Under the pieces are notes generated by a model. The model saw only the letters and a program-made list of their open reading frames with translations. It ran no database searches and was not told the origin of the DNA. From an uncultured Clostridia bacterium (GTDB lineage Bacteria > Bacillota > Clostridia > Christensenellales > CAG-138), in contig CALCEX010000199.1 in the NCBI GenBank assembly GCA_937900325.1, positions 1-11,288 of the forward strand: 11,288 bases of DNA. The letters run 5' to 3'. Positions 1 through 6,445 of this stretch are shown here, in pieces (position 1 is the first letter of the stretch; the number at the start of each line of letters is the position of its first letter). Made by a program: the position numbers and the translations under genes.

Positions 1-229
1 CTACAGCCTCATATATGCGCCAAACGTCGTAATGAAATATCACGGCAGGATACACAGCGTTGCAGACGCCGATGAGCAGGACAGGATGCGATACTACGAT
101 ACCGTGCGGGATACGCTCATCAGAGGCGACCCCAGATACAACAATAATTTCGACTATGCCCTGCAGTCGCCGCGCATAGCCATAAGGCCGCGCCCCGGAG
201 CGGAGCTGAACGGGCTTTACAGAAAATAA
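1..229 (+). CDS. 3' end of an unrecognised protein (partial)
   Basis: A reading frame is open from the left edge (first full codon at base 2) to a TAA at 227-229, giving about 75 C-terminal residues. An in-frame ATG at 32 has no ribosome binding site before it, and the frame is open upstream of it, so I treat this as the tail of a longer gene rather than a 65-residue protein. The tail is charged and rich in Arg, Asp and Tyr, has no membrane segment, and ends in a basic Arg/Pro-rich stretch followed by LNGLYRK. An intrinsic terminator starts at the stop codon, as expected for a real gene end. I do not recognise the family. Confidence 0.6.
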   Translation, partial: YSLIYAPNVVMKYHGRIHSVADADEQDRMRYYDTVRDTLIRGDPRYNNNFDYALQSPRIAIRPRPGAELNGLYRK

Positions 230-255
230 AAGGCTCCTTTGGGAGCCTTTTATTA
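228..255. terminator. Bidirectional intrinsic terminator
   Basis: A perfect 10-bp stem, AAAAGGCTCC (228-237) pairing with GGAGCCTTTT (242-251), encloses a TTTG loop. The A-run on one side and T-run on the other give a U-tract on either strand. It sits between the + strand gene ending at 229 and the minus-strand transporter operon ending at 262, so it can stop both converging transcripts. Confidence 0.85.
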
Positions 256-261
256 TCGAGA

Positions 262-813
262 TCAAAGATCGATGCGCATATCGGCGCATTCTGCGTCCGA
301 GGGGTCGTGGGTCACCATGATTAGCAGGGCGTCCTCGGTGCGGCGCCGTATTACGCCGAACACGGCGGAGTGAGTTTCGCGGTCAAGGCCTTTAAACGGT
401 TCGTCCATTATGTATACGTCCGCTTTGGCGGCCAGCGCCCGGGCGATGGATACCCTGCGCTGCATTCCGCCGGAAAGCTCCTTTGGGTATTTATCCAGCT
501 CCGCGCCAAGGCCAAGCTCCGAAAGAAGCTCAGCCGCGATCTCAGGGGTGGAGGCTATGGCGGCGTTCTGCGCCGCTGTTTCCCAGGGCAGCAGCCTGTC
601 CTCCTGAAATACCATGCTGATCCTTTCGCCGCTTCTTTGTATGCTGCCCCGGTCGGGCCGGTACAGCCCTGCGATGAGGTACAGCAGGGTAGTCTTGCCC
701 CGGCCTGAGCGGCCGGTTATGGCGCAAAAGCCCTTTTCCGGAAGGGCGAGGGATATATCCTCCAGCACCGACTTTCCGGAAAAGCCCTTGTAAACGTGTT
801 CAAGGCGTATCAT
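262..813 (-). CDS. ABC transporter ATP-binding protein, NitT/TauT (SsuB/TauB) type
   Basis: This 183-residue nucleotide-binding subunit would power import by the adjacent permease on the cytoplasmic face of the membrane. All catalytic motifs are visible: Walker A GRSGRGKTT (34-42), Q-loop Gln70 in MVFQEDRLLPW, the signature LSGGM (113-117), Walker B VYIMDE (133-138), the D-loop GLD and the H-loop His169. The LLPW segment after the Q-loop is typical of the nitrate/sulfonate/taurine group. It is short: family members usually run to about 240-260 residues, and here the protein ends roughly 14 residues after the H-loop. The core is intact, so this looks like a compact form and not a broken gene. 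Its ATG lies inside the 3' end of the permease gene (14-bp overlap), implying translational coupling. It is the last gene of a four-gene minus-strand operon. The transported substrate cannot be read from the sequence. Confidence 0.93.
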   Translation of the reverse strand: MIRLEHVYKGFSGKSVLEDISLALPEKGFCAITGRSGRGKTTLLYLIAGLYRPDRGSIQRSGERISMVFQEDRLLPWETAAQNAAIASTPEIAAELLSELGLGAELDKYPKELSGGMQRRVSIARALAAKADVYIMDEPFKGLDRETHSAVFGVIRRRTEDALLIMVTHDPSDAECADMRIDL

Positions 814-1537
814 ATACCCTCCTCAAAAGCTTTATAAACAGCCGCTCAAGGGCTACGCTTATAGCTATTATCACGGCGGTCCAGGCGAAAAGATCCGCCG
901 TCTCAAGGTATATCTTTGCGTTATAAAGCTCCGTGCCTATGCCGAGGGACGGCGAGGCCAGGACCTCCGCGGCTATTCCCGCCTTCCATGCGAGCCCCAT
1001 GCCCGCCTTGGCCGCCGCCATGAAAAACGGCATTATGGCGGGTATGTATATGTGGCGGAGAGTATCCGGAAAGCTCAGCCTGAATACCTTTGCCATCTCC
1101 AGAAGCTTTACATCGGTGCCGGTTATGCCTTCATATACGTTGGACCAGACTACCGGCATGACCATGAGAAAGGACGTTACCGTGGGTATGCGTTCCTTGG
1201 TGAGAAACAGAAACAGCAGCATTATGAACGAAGCCACGGGGGTAGAGCGGATTATCCTGGAAAGAGGGGAAAGAAACGCATCCATCACCTTTGACCTTGC
1301 GGTAAGCATGCCAACCGCCGCGCCCGTTATGATGGCCGAGAGGTAGCCTGTGAGTATGCGAATAAGGGACGCCGCGATATTCCGCCAGAAGGGCAGCGTT
1401 ATTATAAGCCCGGCCATGCGCCGGGCAACCGAAAGCGGGGAGGGCAGAATTATTGCCCTCCCCAGCGTAAGATACAGTATTTGCCAGAGCGCCAGCCATG
1501 CGGCGGCTACGGCGGAGCGCTTCAGTAAGCTCTTCAT
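800..1537 (-). CDS. ABC transporter permease, NitT/TauT (SsuC/TauC) type
   Basis: This 245-residue inner-membrane permease of the BPD_transp_1 family would form the import channel, probably as a homodimer since only one permease gene is present. It has a first hydrophobic helix at about residues 8-28, further helices across 60-130, and the EAA loop that contacts the ATPase at about 147-172 (EMAKVFRLSFPDTLRHIYIP). The GLAWKAGIAAE stretch at about 181-191 is characteristic of the nitrate/sulfonate/taurine permeases. Length is normal for the family. The ATG at 1535-1537 is preceded by an AGAGG ribosome binding site. The start is 21 bp downstream of the binding-protein stop, and the 3' end overlaps the ATPase gene by 14 bp. 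Confidence 0.93.
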   Translation of the reverse strand: MKSLLKRSAVAAAWLALWQILYLTLGRAIILPSPLSVARRMAGLIITLPFWRNIAASLIRILTGYLSAIITGAAVGMLTARSKVMDAFLSPLSRIIRSTPVASFIMLLFLFLTKERIPTVTSFLMVMPVVWSNVYEGITGTDVKLLEMAKVFRLSFPDTLRHIYIPAIMPFFMAAAKAGMGLAWKAGIAAEVLASPSLGIGTELYNAKIYLETADLFAWTAVIIAISVALERLFIKLLRRVYDTP

Positions 1538-1558
1538 GCATCCTCTGAGGACCGGTTA

Positions 1559-2515
1559 TTATCCAAGATAGAACATCTCGTCCCCGGGCAGCTTTCCGCC
1601 TACGGACTTGGGGCTGGCGTCAAACAGCACTTTCAGCATCCCGCTTACCATGGCTTTCATTTCGTCGCCGGTTATGCAGACTATGTTGCAGTTGGGTATG
1701 GCCTTTTCGGCAAGAGCCGCGCTTGCCATTATGCCGTATTTTTCTACCAGCGCGCCTGCGTCTGCGGGAGAATTGACGGCGTATTCCGTGGAGGCGTTGT
1801 ATTCCTTGAGAAATGCCTTCAGCGCCTCGGGATGCTCATCGGCAAAAGCCTTGCGCACTACCAGACAGCCCTGCACCAGCTTGGCATCGGATACCTTTTC
1901 CCACTCGGCTGTAAGATCCAGCGCGATGCGGGCGCCCTCCACCTTGCTGAGGGCAGTGGTCACGAAGGGCTCGGGGACTACGATGATATCCGCCTCGCCG
2001 GAGGCCAGCTTGGTCACGGCTTCGGCGTGTTCTGCGGCGTATTCGATCTCCACAGAGCCGGTAAGGCCGTTTTTATCCAGAATATAGTTGAGTATGTATT
2101 CGGGTGTGCTTCCCTGCCCGGCGGCCAGCAGCTTCTTTCCCGCAAGGTCGGCAATGGACTGCACGCTGTCGCCCTTTTCCACTACATACAGCACGCCGAG
2201 GGTATTGACGGCTGCGGTCAGTATCTGGCCTTCGGTCTTGTTGAAAAGCACAGCGCCCAGGTTCACGGGCACGGCGGCTATGTCCAGATCGCCCGAGATA
2301 AGGCTGCCCGTGACCTCATCGGGGCTGCTCGCGTAGGTTATGGAATAATTGTACTCGGTCTTGCCCTCCTCCGCAAGGGAACTGAGATAGGCCATGCCTA
2401 TGCCGGTGGGACCCTTCATTGCGGCAACGTTTACGGTGAGCTGCTCCTTCGGGGCGCAGGCGGCGCAGAGCACTGCCATTAGCAGCGATACTATCAGCGC
2501 GGTGATCTTCTTCAT
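1559..2515 (-). CDS. ABC transporter substrate-binding lipoprotein, NMT1/SsuA-like
   Basis: This 318-residue solute receptor would be anchored outside the membrane and deliver substrate to the adjacent permease. The N-terminus is a lipoprotein signal: MKK, a hydrophobic core, and a lipobox ending in Cys20 (LCAAC). The mature part has the periplasmic-binding-protein II layout of the NMT1/THI5 and SsuA group, for example ISGDLDIAAVPVN at about 72-84, a GKKLLAAGQGSTPEYIL segment, and the second-lobe motif GEADIIVVPEPFVTTAL. Related proteins bind nitrate, sulfonates, taurine or pyrimidine precursors, and I cannot choose between these from sequence. The ATG at 2513-2515 has a strong AAGGAG site. 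It lies 37 bp downstream of the Crp/Fnr gene on the same strand with no terminator between them, so the regulator and transporter are probably co-transcribed. Confidence 0.9.
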   Translation of the reverse strand: MKKITALIVSLLMAVLCAACAPKEQLTVNVAAMKGPTGIGMAYLSSLAEEGKTEYNYSITYASSPDEVTGSLISGDLDIAAVPVNLGAVLFNKTEGQILTAAVNTLGVLYVVEKGDSVQSIADLAGKKLLAAGQGSTPEYILNYILDKNGLTGSVEIEYAAEHAEAVTKLASGEADIIVVPEPFVTTALSKVEGARIALDLTAEWEKVSDAKLVQGCLVVRKAFADEHPEALKAFLKEYNASTEYAVNSPADAGALVEKYGIMASAALAEKAIPNCNIVCITGDEMKAMVSGMLKVLFDASPKSVGGKLPGDEMFYLG

Positions 2516-2552
2516 AAGTGTCTCTCCTTAATTTTAAGTATTTGTGTTAGGG

Positions 2553-3206
2553 TTACTTTTTTATTATGATATTTCGTCCGTGGCGGGTGATCCGTCCTTC
2601 CGACTCCATGGCGGCCAGGGTCCTATAAAGGGAGGCGCGGCCTACGCCGAGCATCTCTGCGAAGTCGGTAAGGCTGCAGGGGAGCCTGAGCTGCATTATG
2701 CCGTCCTGCATAGAGGCGTTATCCTCTATGTACATCGCAAGCCTGCTTCCGGCGGAATATCCGGCGAGGGAGGCTATCTTTTTATTAAGGAACAGCACCC
2801 TTCCAACAAGAAACTCAGCAAAATTGACGGCAAAGCTGCCCCCCCGCCTCAGGGCTTCCGCAACGAAGCTGCCATGCATAAAGAGCACGCGGCAGCTTTT
2901 TCCCGCGGTGAGCCTGCTTATGTTTTCTTCAGGCGCAAACGCCCGGGATACGTTCAGGGCCTCGGAGGGCCCCGCTTCGCGCATGAGCAGATATCTGCCG
3001 TCGGAGGCTGATTTTTCTATTGTCACGCTGCCGGAAAGCACGACGAGCATACAGTCGCCGGGCAGCACCGCGCCGGCGGGAAAATCACATATGGAGCAGC
3101 CTTCAAAGGAAAGAAGCCCTGCGGCCTCATCCTCCCTCATTCCCTTGAACAGCGGGCAGCCGCATATTGCCTTAATATCGGCGGCGCTGATTTTAATATC
3201 GGCCAT
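2553..3206 (-). CDS. Crp/Fnr-family transcriptional regulator
   Basis: This 217-residue regulator has an N-terminal cyclic-nucleotide-binding-fold sensor domain (about residues 10-125, opening with the family-typical CPLFKGM), a dimerisation helix (about 125-160) and a C-terminal winged helix-turn-helix (about 178-212). The recognition region is around LTDFAEMLGVGRASLYRTL. I start it at the ATG at 3204-3206 because GGAG lies six bases upstream. An in-frame TTG at 3216-3218 would add four residues, but it overlaps that ribosome binding site. Cysteines fall at 15, 17, 37, 40, 52, 105 and 177. An N-terminal cluster plus one central Cys recalls Fnr, which holds an Fe-S cluster, but the spacing is not that of Fnr, so redox sensing is only a possibility. 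It heads the ABC transporter operon and probably controls it through the inverted repeat at 3223-3252. Confidence 0.9.
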   Translation of the reverse strand: MADIKISAADIKAICGCPLFKGMREDEAAGLLSFEGCSICDFPAGAVLPGDCMLVVLSGSVTIEKSASDGRYLLMREAGPSEALNVSRAFAPEENISRLTAGKSCRVLFMHGSFVAEALRRGGSFAVNFAEFLVGRVLFLNKKIASLAGYSAGSRLAMYIEDNASMQDGIMQLRLPCSLTDFAEMLGVGRASLYRTLAAMESEGRITRHGRNIIIKK

Positions 3207-3222
3207 GGTTGGCTCCAATAAA

Positions 3223-3252
3223 ATATATTTGTCTCACACGGGACAAATATAT
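3223..3252. promoter_or_regulatory. Perfect inverted-repeat operator, likely for the Crp/Fnr regulator
   Basis: ATATATTTGTC (3223-3233) and GACAAATATAT (3242-3252) are exact reverse complements separated by 8 bp. The repeat overlaps the last two bases of the -10 box and covers the predicted transcription start of the regulator-transporter operon, a position expected for repression. A Crp/Fnr dimer is the obvious ligand by proximity. The half-site TTTGTC differs from the classic Fnr (TTGAT) and Crp (TGTGA) half-sites. Confidence 0.75.
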
Positions 3253-3279
3253 GGTACAATACGCAGGGTCCGCTGTCAA
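3251..3279 (-). promoter_or_regulatory. Sigma-A type promoter of the Crp/Fnr-ABC transporter operon
   Basis: Read on the minus strand, a perfect -35 TTGACA (3274-3279) is followed by a 17-bp spacer and the -10 TACCAT (3251-3256, 4 of 6 matches). The predicted start is near 3244, inside the inverted repeat, leaving a leader of about 38 bases before the regulator's ATG. Confidence 0.7.
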
Positions 3280-3295
3280 TATGGGGTAAATAAAC

Positions 3296-3315
3296 AGCCA
3301 ACGGAAACGCCGGCT
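3296..3315 (-). terminator. Possible weak terminator after the dCMP deaminase gene
   Basis: On the minus strand AGCCGGCG and CGTTGGCT can pair as an 8-bp stem with two G-U pairs around a TTTC loop, followed by GTTTATTTA. The U-tract is interrupted, so termination may be partial. It lies between the deaminase stop (3342) and the promoter of the next minus-strand operon (3279). Confidence 0.4.
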
Positions 3316-3341
3316 TTTCATTATTATTACCTTATAATATG

Positions 3342-3800
3342 CTATTGGCCGAATTTCATCAGCCCGACCCCGGCTTCCCTAAATATTTCCAGGGAGAACT
3401 CATCCGGGTAGCCTTCTCCGTATACTACCCTTGATATTCCGCTGTTTACTATCATCTTGGCACAGATGACACAGGGCTGGTGGGTGCAGTACATTGTCGC
3501 CCCCTCTATGGATATGCCCAGCTTTGCGGCCTGTATTATGGCGTTCTGCTCGGCGTGTATGGCGTAGCACAGCTCATGCCGTGTGCCGGAGTGTATGCCG
3601 AGCCGGCGTCTCATGCATTCGCCCTTTTCGGTGCAGCTCCTTATTCCGGCGGGCGCGCCGTTGTAGCCGGTGGTTATGATGCGTTTGTTCCTGACTATGA
3701 CGGCGCCTATGTGACGGTTCTCCTGATAGCAGCTTGACCATGTGCCTATAATGGCTGCCAGCTCCATGAAGCGCCTATCCCATTTTGTCCAGTCGGCCAT
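3342..3800 (-). CDS. Deoxycytidylate (dCMP) deaminase family protein
   Basis: This 152-residue zinc-dependent cytosolic deaminase probably converts dCMP to dUMP for thymidylate synthesis. Active-site motifs are His82 and Glu84 in HAEQNAI, and Cys110 and Cys113 in PCVICAK: the zinc ligands and the proton shuttle. The GYNGAP segment (45-50) and the Cys/His-rich insert at 56-78, which resembles the structural-zinc region of phage T4-type enzymes, favour dCMP deaminase over tRNA adenosine deaminase. The B. subtilis relative is ComEB. The frame is open 39 codons further upstream, but I start at the ATG at 3798-3800 because GGGAGG lies seven bases before it and the family begins near WDRRFMELA. A plausible promoter lies at 3827-3855. 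It is divergent from groESL and looks monocistronic. Confidence 0.9.
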   Translation of the reverse strand: MADWTKWDRRFMELAAIIGTWSSCYQENRHIGAVIVRNKRIITTGYNGAPAGIRSCTEKGECMRRRLGIHSGTRHELCYAIHAEQNAIIQAAKLGISIEGATMYCTHQPCVICAKMIVNSGISRVVYGEGYPDEFSLEIFREAGVGLMKFGQ

Positions 3801-3826
3801 ATACCGCCCTCCCATCGTTTTTAAAT

Positions 3827-3855
3827 AGTATACCATCAGTAATCGTGAAAGGCAA
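3827..3855 (-). promoter_or_regulatory. Predicted promoter of the dCMP deaminase gene
   Basis: On the minus strand, TTGCCT (3850-3855, 4 of 6) and TATACT (3827-3832, 5 of 6) are separated by exactly 17 bp, about 27 bases upstream of the chosen ATG. Confidence 0.6.
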
Positions 3856-3898
3856 AAAGACAAAATAAGGATTAAATGTGAAAAAGCGTGGGATACTA

Positions 3899-3927
3899 TT
3901 GAAATACGACCCGGCATGTATTATATT
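3899..3927 (+). promoter_or_regulatory. groESL promoter
   Basis: TTGAAA (3899-3904) and TATATT (3922-3927) each match five of six consensus bases and are separated by 17 bp. The predicted start near 3934 lies just upstream of the CIRCE element, the usual arrangement for HrcA-repressed chaperonin operons. Confidence 0.75.
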
Positions 3928-3939
3928 ATGGACTGTGGG

Positions 3940-3966
3940 TTAGCACTCAACGACAATGAGTGCTAA
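3940..3966. promoter_or_regulatory. CIRCE operator (HrcA binding site)
   Basis: TTAGCACTC (3940-3948), a 9-bp spacer and GAGTGCTAA (3958-3966) exactly match the CIRCE consensus. HrcA binds this element and represses groESL until heat or misfolded protein occupies GroEL. It falls within the first transcribed bases and about 57 bases before the groES start codon. Confidence 0.97.
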
Positions 3967-4023
3967 CAAACAAGATGCGTAACAGAAGCAAAGCATAATA
4001 ACATATAGGAGGCAATCATAATT

Positions 4024-4308
4024 ATGAAACTCAAACCCTTACTTGACCGCGTGGTACTAAAGAGCACCGAGGCGGAAGAGACCACCAAGAGCGGCATTAT
4101 TCTTACCGGCAGCGCAAAGGAAAAGCCAGTCGTATCCGAAGTCGTGGCAGTTGGCCCCGGCGGCATCGTGGACGGCAAGGAAGTGACCATGTATGTTGAA
4201 GTAGGCGATAAGGTCGTCATTTCCAACTATGCCGGCACCGAAGTAAAGCTGGACGGCGAAGAATATAAGATAGTACGCCAGAACGACATACTGGCAGTTG
4301 TTGAATAA
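4024..4308 (+). CDS. groES: Co-chaperonin GroES (Hsp10)
   Basis: This 94-residue lid subunit forms a heptamer that caps GroEL and closes the folding chamber in the cytosol. It begins with the typical MKLKPLLDRVVLK. The mobile loop at about residues 17-34 carries the hydrophobic tripeptide IIL (26-28) that docks onto GroEL, and VAVGPG and GDKVVISNYAGTEVK are core-barrel motifs. Length is standard. AGGAGG (4007-4012) lies 11 bases before the ATG. It is the first gene of a two-gene operon controlled by CIRCE, 32 bp ahead of groEL. Confidence 0.98.
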   Translation: MKLKPLLDRVVLKSTEAEETTKSGIILTGSAKEKPVVSEVVAVGPGGIVDGKEVTMYVEVGDKVVISNYAGTEVKLDGEEYKIVRQNDILAVVE

Positions 4309-4340
4309 TATCAAAATCAGAATAAAAGGAGAAAAACACT

Positions 4341-5975
4341 ATGGCAAAGCAGCTTAAATACGGAGAAGAGGCACGCAGGGCTCTGGAAGCCGGAATGAAC
4401 GCCCTTGCCGATACCGTCAAGATAACCCTCGGCCCCAAAGGCCGCAATGTAGTACTCGATAAGAAGTACGGCGCCCCCCTGATCACTAACGACGGCGTGA
4501 CTATCGCCAAGGAGATCGAGCTGGAGGATCCCTTCGAGAATATGGGCGCACAGCTTGTAAAGGAAGTTTCCATTAAGACCAACGACGTTGCGGGCGATGG
4601 CACCACCACCGCTACCCTCCTTGCCCAGGCCATCATTCGCGAGGGCATGAAGAACGTAGCCGCAGGCGCAAACCCAATGGAAGTCAAGAAGGGCATCGAG
4701 GCGGCGGTAGATGAGGCCGTAAATGCGCTCAAGGGGATATCCAAGCCCGTAGGCTCCAAGCAGGCTATCGCTCAGGTCGCCTCTATTTCCGCGGGCGATG
4801 AAAAGGTAGGCGCGCTGATCAGCGAAGCAATGGAAAAGGTGGGCAACGACGGCGTTATTACCGTTGAGGAATCCAAGACCATGAAGACCGAGCTGAACAT
4901 CGTAGAAGGTATGCAGTTTGACCGCGGCTATGCCTCCGCATATATGGTAACTGATACCGACAAGATGGAAGCGATACTTGATAACCCCTATATCCTCATT
5001 ACCGATAAGAAGATATCCAACATTCAGGATATACTGCCCGTTCTCGAGAGCGTTGTCCAGCAGGGCGCAAAGCTGCTCATCATCGCCGAGGATGTAGAGG
5101 GCGAAGCGCTGGCTACTCTGGTAGTCAACAAGCTCCGCGGCACCTTCACCTGCGTAGCCGTAAAGGCCCCCGGCTTTGGCGACAGGCGTAAGGCCATGCT
5201 GCAGGATATCGCTATCCTCACAGGCGGCCAGGTCATCAGCGAAGAGCTGGGCATAACCCTCAAGGAAGCCACTATCGATATGCTGGGCCGCGCCCGTCAG
5301 GTCAAGGTCGATAAGGAGAACACCACTATCGTTGAGGGCTCCGGCGATCCTTCCGAGATACGCGCCCGCATAAGCTCCATAAAAGCTCAGATAGAGGAGA
5401 CCACCTCCGATTACGATAAGGAAAAGCTTCAGGAGCGCCTGGCAAAGCTGGCCGGCGGCGTAGCCGTCATCGCGGTAGGCGCAGCTACCGAGGTTGAGAT
5501 GAAGGAGATCAAGCTCCGCATAGAGGACGCGCTGAACGCCACGCGCGCGGCCGTTGAGGAGGGCATTGTCCCCGGCGGCGGCGTAGCTCTTGTGAACGTC
5601 ATCGACAAGGTAAAGAAGCTTGAAGGCGAGTACGAAGGCGACAAGCGTACCGGCGTGAAGATCGTCGTCCGCGCTCTGGAGGAGCCCGTGCGTCAGATCG
5701 CCGCAAACGCAGGCCTTGAGGGCTCGGTGATAGTCGAGAACATCAAGCGCTCCGGCAAGGTCGGCTATGGCTATGATGCGCGCAACGACGAATACTGCGT
5801 GATGGAAGATAAGGGCATTATCGATCCTACCAAGGTGACCCGCAGCGCCCTCCAGAATGCAGCTTCCATCGCCGCCATGGTTCTTACTACCGAGAGCCTG
5901 GTATGCGATATACCCACTCCTCCCGCAGCGCCCGCTCCCGGCGGCGACATGGGCGGCATGGGCGGCATGTATTAA
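4341..5975 (+). CDS. groEL: Chaperonin GroEL (Hsp60)
   Basis: This 544-residue chaperonin forms the tetradecameric double ring that folds proteins in an ATP-dependent cycle with GroES. It is full length. The ATP-site residues are present: Asp51 in NDGVTIA, Asp86 in GDGTTTATLL and the catalytic Asp396 in IEDALNATRAAVEEG. The equatorial motif VPGGGVAL (410-417) and the flexible C-terminal Gly-Gly-Met repeat ending GGMGGMY are intact. AAAGGAG stands 10 bases before the ATG. Codon choice is strongly biased towards ATC, AAG and GGC compared with the flanking regulatory genes, as expected for an abundant protein. A strong terminator follows at 6005. Confidence 0.99.
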   Translation: MAKQLKYGEEARRALEAGMNALADTVKITLGPKGRNVVLDKKYGAPLITNDGVTIAKEIELEDPFENMGAQLVKEVSIKTNDVAGDGTTTATLLAQAIIREGMKNVAAGANPMEVKKGIEAAVDEAVNALKGISKPVGSKQAIAQVASISAGDEKVGALISEAMEKVGNDGVITVEESKTMKTELNIVEGMQFDRGYASAYMVTDTDKMEAILDNPYILITDKKISNIQDILPVLESVVQQGAKLLIIAEDVEGEALATLVVNKLRGTFTCVAVKAPGFGDRRKAMLQDIAILTGGQVISEELGITLKEATIDMLGRARQVKVDKENTTIVEGSGDPSEIRARISSIKAQIEETTSDYDKEKLQERLAKLAGGVAVIAVGAATEVEMKEIKLRIEDALNATRAAVEEGIVPGGGVALVNVIDKVKKLEGEYEGDKRTGVKIVVRALEEPVRQIAANAGLEGSVIVENIKRSGKVGYGYDARNDEYCVMEDKGIIDPTKVTRSALQNAASIAAMVLTTESLVCDIPTPPAAPAPGGDMGGMGGMY

Positions 5976-6004
5976 AGAAAAGCGGAAGCCTATAAGCAAT
6001 TTCG

Positions 6005-6036
6005 GCGGAACGGAAAACCGTTCCGCTGTTTTTATT
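6005..6036 (+). terminator. groESL intrinsic terminator
   Basis: A perfect 9-bp stem, GCGGAACGG (6005-6013) with CCGTTCCGC (6018-6026) around an AAAA loop, is followed by TGTTTTTATT. It begins 30 bp after the groEL stop codon. Confidence 0.93.
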
Positions 6037-6039
6037 GTA

Positions 6040-6445
6040 TAAGTGTATGCAACAATGCAGGAAATACAAGATTTGATATTTTTTGAACCAAAAAGCCCGG
6101 GTTCTGAAATACGTTCAAAAGGGTATAATTTGTATAAAAAAGTAAAGCAGAATTGAAGAAGAATTATAGCTGAAGCGGGGGGGAGAAGCACCGCTAATAC
6201 CACGGATTCGATGAAAAAATACCAATAAGTGGGGAATTTTTAACGATTCAGATCATGAAGATACACAACCCGTAAAGGATACGAGCACAGCCGTTAAGAA
6301 TGCGTTCAGAAAAGCTGACATGTATTGTGCGATCCGAGGGTAAGTGATTATAATTATCTCATCCAAGCGAATTACGTTCTTTCTTATCTTGCAAAACCTA
6401 TCATGATGCGCTTGGGAGAATCTTTTATAATTGGAGGTATCATCC
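6040..6445 (+). other. Long AT-rich non-genic stretch, probable leader of the symporter gene
   Basis: About 400 bases without a convincing gene. It holds a possible promoter (TATAAT at 6124-6129) and several small inverted repeats: GAACC/GGTTC at 6085-6104, AGCGG/CCGCT at 6174-6195, and CCAAGCG/CGCTTGG at 6363-6369 and 6409-6415. If transcription starts near 6136 the leader is about 310 bases, long enough for a riboswitch or attenuator. I could not match it to a class, and the glycine riboswitch core is not visible. Two open stretches in different frames (6215-6343 and from 6325) read like protein, but neither has a supported start, so I do not call a gene. A decayed gene fragment remains possible. 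Confidence 0.5.
6124..6129 (+). promoter_or_regulatory. Possible -10 box for the symporter transcript
   Basis: A perfect TATAAT lies about 85 bp after the groESL terminator, but no good -35 hexamer is found 16-18 bp upstream (best TTCTGA at 6102-6107, 3 of 6). It is the most promoter-like element between groEL and the symporter. Confidence 0.4.

Noticed and set aside
3206..3218. TTG start at 3216-3218 for the Crp/Fnr regulator
   Set aside because: The TTG overlaps the GGAG that serves the ATG at 3204-3206; the ATG has correct spacing.
3801..3917. N-terminal extension of 39 residues on the dCMP deaminase
   Set aside because: The extension crosses the predicted promoter and contains the GGGAGG ribosome binding site of the ATG at 3800; the family begins near the WDRRFMELA segment.
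4317..6203. A 628-codon open frame on the minus strand opposite groEL
   Set aside because: It mirrors the strongly biased codons of groEL. Its product has no recognisable domain, it has no ribosome binding site, and groEL is unmistakable on the other strand.
6188..6205. GCTAATACC resembling a 16S rRNA segment
   Set aside because: Only about nine bases match and the flanks do not follow 16S rRNA, so this is chance.
6170..6330. Glycine riboswitch before the AGCS symporter
   Set aside because: Expected from gene context, and a GGGAGAAGCACCG segment looked promising, but the conserved CCGAAGG/GCAA and CTCAGG-type core segments are not present in order. A covariance search would settle it.
6426..6431. 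TATAAT just before the symporter ribosome binding site
   Set aside because: Transcription from it would start at or after the GGAGG at 6433-6437, removing the ribosome binding site, so it is unlikely to be a working promoter.
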